Origin: Microcoleaceae cyanobacterium UBA11344
GTDB taxonomy: Bacteria > Cyanobacteriota > Cyanobacteriia > Cyanobacteriales > Microcoleaceae
Length of the DNA stretch: 5,193 nt
NCBI GenBank assembly: GCA_003483675.1
Contig: DMYK01000623.1
Coordinates: 1-5,193 of the forward strand
Direction of reading: 5' to 3'
The position numbers and the translations under genes are program-made. Position 1 is the stretch's first letter. Each line of letters begins with the position of its first letter. Below the pieces are notes generated by a model. The model searched no databases and was not told the origin of the DNA. It saw only the letters and a program-made list of their open reading frames with translations. Shown piece after piece: positions 1 to 5,193 of this stretch.

Positions 1-974
1 TAAAGCTTAAAACAGTCAATGTCACACATAATTAAAGATAGCGGTTGAGAACTGCTGCATTGTTCCCACTCCCGGTTCAAAAATTCGTCAAATCGCCGTC
101 TGTTAGCTAGCTGAGTCAGACTGTCGGAATTCGCCAAGCTATCCAATTGCTGGTTCGCTGCTGCTAACTGCTGGTAAAGTAAAGATTGTTCGATCGCGAT
201 CGCCACTTGCGTCCCCAACTGCTTCAACAAATCTACATCAAACTGCTGCCACCTGCGAGGTTTTGAACAGTGGTGCGCGATCAACAAACCCCACAATTTC
301 GGTACATAACAAGAAGCGTTACCTTCCCTATTTTCTATCCCCTGCTGGACAATCGGCACCACCAAATTCGCCTTCACCTGACACTCGATCAAAAAATTAA
401 TGTGACACTGATTCAAATTAGAAGCGCGCACATCCTCTACGGCTAGAATTCGGCCCTTCAAATACTGTCCGATATAAGAATTAGCAAAACAGCAATCATC
501 AAAAACCTTCTCCAAAAGTGGCAGCCATTCCTCCCCAACCGACTCCACCACCACCTCTCCGTTCCAGTCGGGCCGGAAGCGGAAAATCAACACTCGATCG
601 GTTGCCAAAAACTCCCGCACTTCCGCTACCGTAGTATTCAGAATATCCTTGAGGTCAAGAGAAGAACGGATGCGGGATTGAATCTGTGCAATCAGGCGTT
701 CCCGCTCTACCTGCTGTCGCAGCGCGACTTGAGCTTGCTTGCTTTCTGTAATGTCTCTACCTTCCGGTAATAGCAATACTATTTTGCCAGTTTCATCGGC
801 GACAGGTTTGAGAGAAAAATCAACAATTGCCGTCCGATTTGCACCTTTAACTTCCACTTCGTAGCGGACAAATTCGCCTTTTGCCGATCGGGCGATCGCA
901 TCTTGTAACTGTTCCCGAATTTCCTGAGAACCCCCCCCACCAAGGCCATTCCCAAAACGGACGATTTGCCACAT
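1..974 (-). CDS. Cyanobacteriochrome-like GAF plus GGDEF diguanylate cyclase, C-terminal part of the frameshifted sensor, cut by the left edge
   Basis: This frame is open from upstream of the C8 tract to the window edge. Standing alone it could begin at the ATG at 972-974 (MWQIVRFGN), but homology only starts after the G tract, so this is better read as the rest of the upstream gene. It holds the end of a PAS domain (FVRYEVEV to GRDITES, about 915-742), a GAF domain (about 700-185) and the first ~48 residues of GGDEF (from about 144: SDSLTQLANRRRFDEFL, then CDIDCFKL). The GAF has VLIFRFRPDWNGEVV, Asp-Cys-Cys-Phe at 486-497, Cys-His at 402-407, VKANLVVPI and LWGLLIAHHC, the pattern of bilin-binding cyanobacteriochromes. 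GGDEF domains join two GTP into c-di-GMP. The metal-binding Asp region is present as CDID, with Cys where Phe or Tyr is usual, but the GGDEF signature itself lies off the window, so activity cannot be judged. Confidence 0.8.
   Translation of the reverse strand, partial: MWQIVRFGNGLGGGGSQEIREQLQDAIARSAKGEFVRYEVEVKGANRTAIVDFSLKPVADETGKIVLLLPEGRDITESKQAQVALRQQVERERLIAQIQSRIRSSLDLKDILNTTVAEVREFLATDRVLIFRFRPDWNGEVVVESVGEEWLPLLEKVFDDCCFANSYIGQYLKGRILAVEDVRASNLNQCHINFLIECQVKANLVVPIVQQGIENREGNASCYVPKLWGLLIAHHCSKPRRWQQFDVDLLKQLGTQVAIAIEQSLLYQQLAAANQQLDSLANSDSLTQLANRRRFDEFLNREWEQCSSSQPLSLIMCDIDCFKL
402..497 (-). other. Two-cysteine bilin-attachment signature (DXCF and Cys-His) in the second GAF domain
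   Basis: Asp-Cys-Cys-Phe is encoded at 486-497 and Cys-His at 402-407. In the repaired protein these are about residues 1025-1028 and 1055-1056. The DXCF Cys lies 28 residues and the DXCF Asp 30 residues before the Cys of Cys-His. The same distances hold, from memory, for Cys494/Cys522 of TePixJ and Asp291/Cys321 of AnPixJ. A further Asp (about 1046) sits nine residues before the Cys, where cyanobacteriochromes usually have DIYxAG; here it reads DVRAS. The family assignment is an inference from motif and spacing. Confidence 0.72.
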
Positions 975-3570
975 CCTGCAGATTAATTCCTGCAAAATCC
1001 AGAGAAGTTTGGTTAGCTTCTAACAGAGTACCATCCGGTTTCAGCAGGCCGACAAATTGGAAGGAAGAATCAAAAATTGCCCGAAAGCGTCTTTGACTAT
1101 CTCCCAACATTGCCGCCACCTTGGAGCGAGCGGTAATATCGCGGAAGCGCCACACCCTGCCAATAATATTTTGTCCGACTCGAATTGGCTGCGTGTAGCG
1201 CTCAAAAGTGCGGCCGTCTTTAAATTCCAGCAGATCGTAGCCTTCAGCCTCGGCATCGCTGTAAATTTCTTTAACTCGGCGCAGAAAAGCTCTGGGATCT
1301 TTGACTTGCTTAGTGAGAAATGTCAGCCTCACCGTTCTATCCATTGAGTTTCTAACTTCTTCTGAAATGCCCCACATTTGGACTAACTTTTCGTTAAAAC
1401 TAATCAGTTCTCCGGCTGTAGTCACAGCAAGAATGCCGTCTGCTGTTGCTGACAAGGTGGCGTGCAAAAGAGAAACCGATCGGTCTAATTCTGCTTCAAT
1501 TAACTTGCGTTCCGTGAGGTTTCGCACTGCTTTTACCTGTACTAATCGACCTTCGCCTACCACGAATTTGCTGCGAACCTCAGCGGGAAAAGCCGTCCCG
1601 TCTCGCTTGATAAAAATAGTTTCGCAGACTGTATTGCTGGTGGCAGAAATCATTTGGGGCGCCAATTTGTAAGATTGTGGCGACAGCAGTTCCAGCAGGC
1701 TCATTCCCGTCATTTGTTCCGGTTCGTAACCGAATAACTCGGCAAAATTTCTGCTGACGCTCAAAATTGTGTCGCGGTCGGCGACGGCAACCGCTTCAAA
1801 ATAAGCTTCACATTCGAGCAAGCGCGCTGCTACTGCGCTGTCGCCATTTTCGACTAAATTGCTATTTTTAATTAGCTGTTGGATCTGCATATTTGCTAAA
1901 GACAAAGCTGTCATTGCCTGTCTGTACATAGCTGTGCGTTTTTCTAATTTTTCTTCTAGTCGATCGCAAGAATTTCGCAGTTCTTTTTCTCCTCGCATCA
2001 AATCGGTGATATCTACTGCAAAAACTATGACGCCTGTAACTTGACCTGTTTGATCGCGGCAGGGTATTTTGTCTGTCCGCACCCAGCATTTTTGACCAGA
2101 TACAGTTGACAGGAGTTCTACTTTTCCGTATTTGGCAATGCCTGAATTGATTACTTCTAAATCTTCTAAATAATATTGCTCTGCTTCGTCGGGATAGATT
2201 TCATAAAAAGATTTACCTTTTAATTGGTCGGCGGGCAAACCTCTAGATGCCGCGGCGGCTTTGTTAATTCGCAGGAGATGGCTTTCGGTATCTTTGTACC
2301 AAATCATCGCTGGTATGGAATCAAGAATAATTTGCTGTTCTTGCTGCTGCTGGCGCATTTCTGCTTCTATTTGTTCTCTTTTAATTATTTCCTCTTCCAT
2401 TTTTTGATTGGCTTTTCTCAGTGAGGCAGTGCGTTTTTCTACTCTTGTTTCTAGTTGCTCGTAGTATTCAATCAGCAAGTTTTGCTGCTGTTCGCGCCGC
2501 ATTGATTCTAATTTTAATTTCTCGCTATTTGCCAAGCTTATTGATACAAAATCTGCTAATATTTCGGTAAACTCCTGTTCTGATTCCGTCCACTGCCTCC
2601 CGGAACCAGCACGTTCTGCGCTGACAATTCCTACCATTTTGCCAGCCAGCATAATCGGTACGTTTAATAGGGAAGTAATGCCTCGATCGGCAAAATAAAT
2701 ACCGGCAAGTTCTCGCGTTCTGGGGTCAGTTTCTGCCACTAATGCTGCGATCGCACTTTCGGACTTCAAGGCTTGAAAATAAGCCGGACAGTCGGCTGCT
2801 GTTACGATTATTTGTACAGAATGGAGTTGAGTATTTTGCTCGTAGAGGTCAATGCAGTGAAGCTGCGTGCAGTCTTCGTTGTACAGCCAAATGCTGGATC
2901 GATCGCAGTTTAAAATATTGACAGCAGTTTCTGTTATTTCTCGGATCAATTCTTCGATGCTGCATTCTTTACTTTGACTTTTGGCTAATTTTGCGATCGC
3001 CAAAGTTTTATTTCGCCAACTTTCGCTCTGGTTTGTCGCCACTGCTGCCAGTGTTTCTGCCGTAATTTCTTCGCAAACTAGCAGTATAATTGGTAGTTGA
3101 AAATTCCTACCACATTTAGAGCTATTTTCCGGTGGTTCCCCGTCGATATCCAGCAGAGCACGCGCTGTTGCTTTTACCCAAATAATTCTACCATCTTTGC
3201 AGGTCAAGCGACCTTCCCAGGTGGCAACTGTTCGGGCTTCCCCGCTATTTTCTGGCTGGGCTAATGCTACAAATTCTGCTTGCAACTTTCCTTGATTTTG
3301 GCAATAAAATATGTTAAATATCGAATGACAAATCAATTCTTGTGGGGTGTAGGCGAGGCGAGACGCGCCGAATTGATTGAGGGAAAAAATTCTGCCCAAA
3401 GCATCTAAAACAAAGTAAATCCCCGGCAAATTGTCGTAGAGAGTTCGATCCCAATCTCGTTCAATTTCTCTGTTTCCCGCCAATCTAGCTGGCACGAATT
3501 CGCCATTGACTTCGGGGCCATGAGAATTGTTTGTTTCTGGGTTGCAGTCGGAGTTGTTTTTAGTTAACAC
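847..3570 (-). CDS. Multi-PAS/GAF sensor protein, N-terminal part of a frameshifted PAS-GAF-GGDEF diguanylate cyclase
   Basis: 907 codons from a GTG start at 3570. An in-frame TGA lies five codons upstream and the first internal Met is near residue 307, so GTG is the only sensible early start. Domains by eye: PAS about 42-175 (LPGIYFVLD, then CKDGRIIWVKA and EEIT); GAF about 190-348 (ILNCDRSSIWLY, LLNVPIMLAGKMVGIVSAER); Gln/Glu-rich coiled coil 352-413; PAS about 415-524; coiled coil about 525-567; PAS about 585-690; PAS about 700-815; a fifth PAS starting about 828 (FRAIFDSSFQFVGLL, FWEWPWW). No signal peptide or membrane segment is seen, so it is probably a soluble cytoplasmic sensor. The fifth PAS is interrupted near residue 880 by a G8 tract. 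The last 27 residues (rich in Arg, Gly and Ser) are out-of-frame sequence, and the true continuation is in the frame annotated at 1-974. PAS and GAF ligands cannot be read from sequence; this GAF lacks the bilin Cys-His motif. Confidence 0.85.
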   Translation of the reverse strand: MLTKNNSDCNPETNNSHGPEVNGEFVPARLAGNREIERDWDRTLYDNLPGIYFVLDALGRIFSLNQFGASRLAYTPQELICHSIFNIFYCQNQGKLQAEFVALAQPENSGEARTVATWEGRLTCKDGRIIWVKATARALLDIDGEPPENSSKCGRNFQLPIILLVCEEITAETLAAVATNQSESWRNKTLAIAKLAKSQSKECSIEELIREITETAVNILNCDRSSIWLYNEDCTQLHCIDLYEQNTQLHSVQIIVTAADCPAYFQALKSESAIAALVAETDPRTRELAGIYFADRGITSLLNVPIMLAGKMVGIVSAERAGSGRQWTESEQEFTEILADFVSISLANSEKLKLESMRREQQQNLLIEYYEQLETRVEKRTASLRKANQKMEEEIIKREQIEAEMRQQQQEQQIILDSIPAMIWYKDTESHLLRINKAAAASRGLPADQLKGKSFYEIYPDEAEQYYLEDLEVINSGIAKYGKVELLSTVSGQKCWVRTDKIPCRDQTGQVTGVIVFAVDITDLMRGEKELRNSCDRLEEKLEKRTAMYRQAMTALSLANMQIQQLIKNSNLVENGDSAVAARLLECEAYFEAVAVADRDTILSVSRNFAELFGYEPEQMTGMSLLELLSPQSYKLAPQMISATSNTVCETIFIKRDGTAFPAEVRSKFVVGEGRLVQVKAVRNLTERKLIEAELDRSVSLLHATLSATADGILAVTTAGELISFNEKLVQMWGISEEVRNSMDRTVRLTFLTKQVKDPRAFLRRVKEIYSDAEAEGYDLLEFKDGRTFERYTQPIRVGQNIIGRVWRFRDITARSKVAAMLGDSQRRFRAIFDSSFQFVGLLKPDGTLLEANQTSLDFAGINLQDVANRPFWEWPWWGGFSGNSGTVTRCDRPIGKRRICPLRSGS
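931..938. other. C8/G8 homopolymer at a one-base frameshift
   Basis: Eight consecutive C (G on the coding strand) sit exactly where the PAS homology changes frame. With eight G the codons read TGG GGG GGG TTC and reach a stop at 847. With seven they read TGG GGG GGT TCT CAG and give PWWGGSQEIREQL, which matches the usual spacing of this PAS subtype after the FWExPWW motif. The extra base could be a sequencing error, a recent mutation, or a slippage-prone switch. Confidence 0.9.
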
Positions 3571-3585
3571 TTTTAAATTAACTCA

Positions 3586-3591
3586 ATTATA
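3586..3591 (-). promoter_or_regulatory. Possible -10 box (TATAAT) of the sensor gene
   Basis: A perfect TATAAT on the minus strand ends 15 bases before the GTG start. No good -35 hexamer is seen at the usual distance (CTTTCT is the closest by position). If used, transcription would begin only about 9 bases before the start codon, leaving almost no leader. No Shine-Dalgarno sequence is visible before the GTG. In AT-rich spacer DNA this match could be chance. Confidence 0.3.
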
Positions 3592-3662
3592 TAGCAGATG
3601 TTGAAGGAAGAAAGAAAAAGTCGATGTGAAAATGCAGTCTGACAGCGCACCTATCGGGAGTC

Positions 3663-3670
3663 GCGATCGC
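3663..3670. repeat. HIP1 palindrome GCGATCGC
   Basis: This is the only intergenic copy of the octamer in the window. Four more exact copies lie inside the sensor gene at 196-203, 892-899, 2747-2754 and 2993-3000. None is in the mannosidase part, which has only degenerate TCGATCGC-like sites. HIP1 is strongly over-represented in many cyanobacterial genomes and is useful here mainly as a taxonomic marker. Confidence 0.85.
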
Positions 3671-3756
3671 ACTTAGGTTTAGCTGCAATTACCCTGTCTG
3701 TACTTCCAGTATCCTCCACAATGGAATGAATCGGCAATAAATGGTTTAAAGTATTT

Positions 3757-3894
3757 ATGATAACACTAAAATATCTAGTTTTGGGACTGACCTACTTGGG
3801 ATTCGGTTTGGGATATTTACCGGGTTTGCGGATGAACCGGGCGGCGATTGCAATTGTTGGGTCAGCTTTTGTGAAAGATCGAATTTATGCGTAA
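3757..3894 (+). pseudogene. Severed N-terminus of a membrane anion transporter (SLC13/ArsB-like)
   Basis: A 45-codon ORF from ATG at 3757 to TAA at 3894. Residues 1-38 (LKYLVLGLTYLGFGLGYLPG, then LRMNRAAIAIVGSAF) read as the conserved first transmembrane helix and following loop of cyanobacterial anion transporters of the SLC13/ArsB superfamily, recognised from memory of that N-terminus. Homology stops after GSAF; the last residues (VKDRIYA) do not continue the second helix, and the ORF then ends. A working member has over 400 residues and about ten or more helices, so this is almost certainly a remnant left by deletion or rearrangement. It is on the strand opposite both neighbours and ends 12 bases before the mannosidase stop codon. 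No clear ribosome binding site is seen. A genuine single-helix small protein is possible but less likely. Confidence 0.6.
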
Positions 3895-3906
3895 GTCCTA
3901 ATTGAA

Positions 3907-5193
3907 TCATAAATTCACTGCAAAACTAGCTATTTTCCAAGGATCGATCTTGAAACCTCCTGTCGGCGGCTTTTCGGATAAATTGGCTGGTCGTTCTAAC
4001 AAATCAGTCGATCGCACAATCTCTAGTCCTAAATCGCTATCCAATTCTAGCACGGCCTCTTTCCCCTCGGATTCGTAACACCGCAAAATCCACAAATTTG
4101 GATTATCCTCCGACTGTTTGAAAGCCATCAAAACTAAATTATCGGCCGACAAATCGAGCAATTTACCGACTGCCGGTAGAGGATTGTTGTGATTTTCTTC
4201 TAACTTTGGCAACACCTTAACTAGCAGGGGTAAATTCAACTCATACCCCTGTCGAACAGTACCAGCATTCTGCCAATTTCCCCTGTGGGGATAAACTGCA
4301 TAAGTAAATTCGTGAATGCCGATATCTGCTTGTTCATCGGGCCAAGTCGAACCCCTAAGTAATGTTAGCCGAATTTGATTTGGTTGAAGGTCACAACCGT
4401 ATTTACAATCATTGAGCAAACTCACTCCAAAATCATCATTGCTGATGTCTACCCAGCGTAAAATCGGCACTTCCCATTTGGCTTTTTCGGCGGCTGTTTG
4501 TGGTTTAGTTGTGCGCTCGATCGCACCGCCGGGAATTTCGCAAGTGGCAAAATCTGCTGATTGATTTAATCCAAAGGCTGTTTTTACTAAAACATGAGTT
4601 TCTTGCCAATCTACAAGAGTCCTGATTTTCAGCAGTGGCGAACTTATTTCTACTATATAATCTTGGCAAAACTCCGATTTACCAATTTGTCGGACTACGC
4701 GCAAACTCTGCCGCAATTCCCCTTGTTCAACCCAGAAAATATCTTTCAGTATCGGCGCTGGTAATTGATGTTTTTCATAATTTGGATCGATGTTCCAAGC
4801 ATCCCAATATTGACCGCTATCTTGAAATGATTGCAGTTGATTACCTCCTGCTACATTCAGGACTTCTCTGTTATTTAGTTTATCCCAAATGCTCGACAAA
4901 TTGCCAGTTTCCCAGTCTATTTTTGCCAGAAAAAATTCATTTTCTAATACCTTTCTTTGGGCATCAAAATGCGTTTCTTGACAAAAAGCGTCGTTTCGTG
5001 CAATAGTAGTTGTAACCTGCCTTAACTCTGTCTGTAATAGATTTTGGGTAGCAGGGAACGAATTTTCGGGGGTTTCAGCAGCTTCGCGACACAGCCAAAA
5101 CACCCGGTAGCCGACAGCGGGGATATTATTTGCCCAAAATAACAGTATAAATTGGGATTTGGGTCGATCGCACACTTGAATTTGCGTAACCAG
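3907..5193 (-). CDS. Alpha-mannosidase, glycoside hydrolase family 38, C-terminal part (5' end beyond the window)
   Basis: The frame is open to the right edge, giving 428 residues and a TGA stop at 3907-3909. A GTG at 5175 is only an internal codon, since the frame continues upstream as LVTQIQ. The visible part is the beta-sandwich half of GH38: NNIPAVGYRVFWL, then EFFLAKIDWETGNLSSIWDK, YWDAWNIDPNYE, LLKIRTLVDWQETHVLVKTAF, YGCDLQPNQIRLTLLRG and a C-terminal tail. Full-length cyanobacterial members have roughly 1,000 residues, so this is about the last 40 percent. The zinc-binding, catalytic N-terminal domain is outside the window and activity cannot be checked. The family hydrolyses terminal alpha-mannose from oligosaccharides (EC 3.2.1.24 type); the substrate in this organism is unknown. 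No terminator hairpin follows the stop. The 336-base gap to the sensor gene, holding a remnant on the other strand, suggests separate transcription. Confidence 0.88.
   Translation of the reverse strand: MVTQIQVCDRPKSQFILLFWANNIPAVGYRVFWLCREAAETPENSFPATQNLLQTELRQVTTTIARNDAFCQETHFDAQRKVLENEFFLAKIDWETGNLSSIWDKLNNREVLNVAGGNQLQSFQDSGQYWDAWNIDPNYEKHQLPAPILKDIFWVEQGELRQSLRVVRQIGKSEFCQDYIVEISSPLLKIRTLVDWQETHVLVKTAFGLNQSADFATCEIPGGAIERTTKPQTAAEKAKWEVPILRWVDISNDDFGVSLLNDCKYGCDLQPNQIRLTLLRGSTWPDEQADIGIHEFTYAVYPHRGNWQNAGTVRQGYELNLPLLVKVLPKLEENHNNPLPAVGKLLDLSADNLVLMAFKQSEDNPNLWILRCYESEGKEAVLELDSDLGLEIVRSTDLLERPANLSEKPPTGGFKIDPWKIASFAVNL

Larger units (their letters stand above)
3571..3756. other. Spacer between the sensor gene and the transporter remnant
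   Basis: No ORF with recognisable homology is seen here. The stretch contains the possible promoter of the sensor gene near its left side, a purine-rich run (3603-3620) and one HIP1 palindrome. No convincing rho-independent terminator, tRNA or structured RNA was found by eye. Confidence 0.5.

Noticed and set aside
190..350. CRISPR array, tRNA, rRNA or insertion sequence ends anywhere in the window
   Set aside because: No regularly spaced repeats, cloverleaf, transposase or terminal inverted repeats were found; the dense CGATCG strings around 190-205 are HIP1-type sequence within coding DNA.
1301..1672. 123-codon plus-strand ORF
   Set aside because: It is antisense to clearly conserved PAS coding sequence, with no recognisable domain or ribosome binding site.
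2336..2356. CTG-rich microsatellite-like repeat
   Set aside because: It encodes the Gln run of the coiled coil with mixed codons; it is short and imperfect, so no separate repeat element is called.
2224..2424. Plus-strand ORF with a hydrophobic, Phe/Leu-rich C-terminus that looks like a small membrane protein
   Set aside because: The hydrophobic stretch is just the antisense of the Gln/Glu-rich coiled coil (CAG/CAA and GAA codons read backwards).
3632..3687. Inverted repeat TGCAG...CTGCA in the spacer as a possible hairpin or terminator
   Set aside because: Only five base pairs with a loop of about 46 bases and no following T run.
4635..5006. 123-codon plus-strand ORF
   Set aside because: It lies wholly within the mannosidase coding frame on the other strand, and its translation shows no recognisable family; a shadow frame.

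Overview
The window looks like cyanobacterial chromosome, probably from a filamentous, Microcoleus/Oscillatoria-like organism. Five exact copies of the HIP1 palindrome GCGATCGC lie within 5.2 kb, and the protein families (PAS/GAF sensors ending in a cyanobacteriochrome-like GAF plus GGDEF, and a bacterial GH38 alpha-mannosidase) fit this group. The genus is a guess; the cyanobacterial assignment is firm.

Left and centre (1-3570, minus strand): one very large signalling gene, cut by the left edge. Its order is PAS, GAF, coiled coil, PAS, coiled coil, PAS, PAS, PAS, then a second GAF and the start of a GGDEF (diguanylate cyclase) domain. It is broken into two reading frames at a run of eight C (931-938; G on the coding strand). 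With seven G the frame runs without a stop through the fifth PAS into GAF and GGDEF. As written, the first frame stops at 847 after 27 unrelated residues. The second frame could be read on its own from an ATG at 974.

The second GAF is the most interesting element. It carries a Asp-Cys-Cys-Phe motif, and exactly 28 residues after the second Cys of that motif it has a Cys-His pair. This is the two-cysteine layout of DXCF-type cyanobacteriochromes, which bind a bilin and sense blue, teal or green light. The restored protein would then be a light-responsive c-di-GMP synthase with a large extra sensory front end.

Middle (3571-3906): a spacer of 336 bases. It holds the likely promoter side of the sensor gene, one HIP1 site, and a 45-codon plus-strand ORF (3757-3894). 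That ORF looks like the severed N-terminus of a cyanobacterial membrane anion transporter, so it is probably a gene remnant.

Right (3907-5193, minus strand): the C-terminal 428 codons of a GH38 alpha-mannosidase whose N-terminal catalytic part lies beyond the right edge. It points the same way as the sensor gene, but the 336-base gap holding an opposite-strand remnant argues against a shared operon. Nothing in the sequence ties sugar hydrolysis to the sensor functionally.
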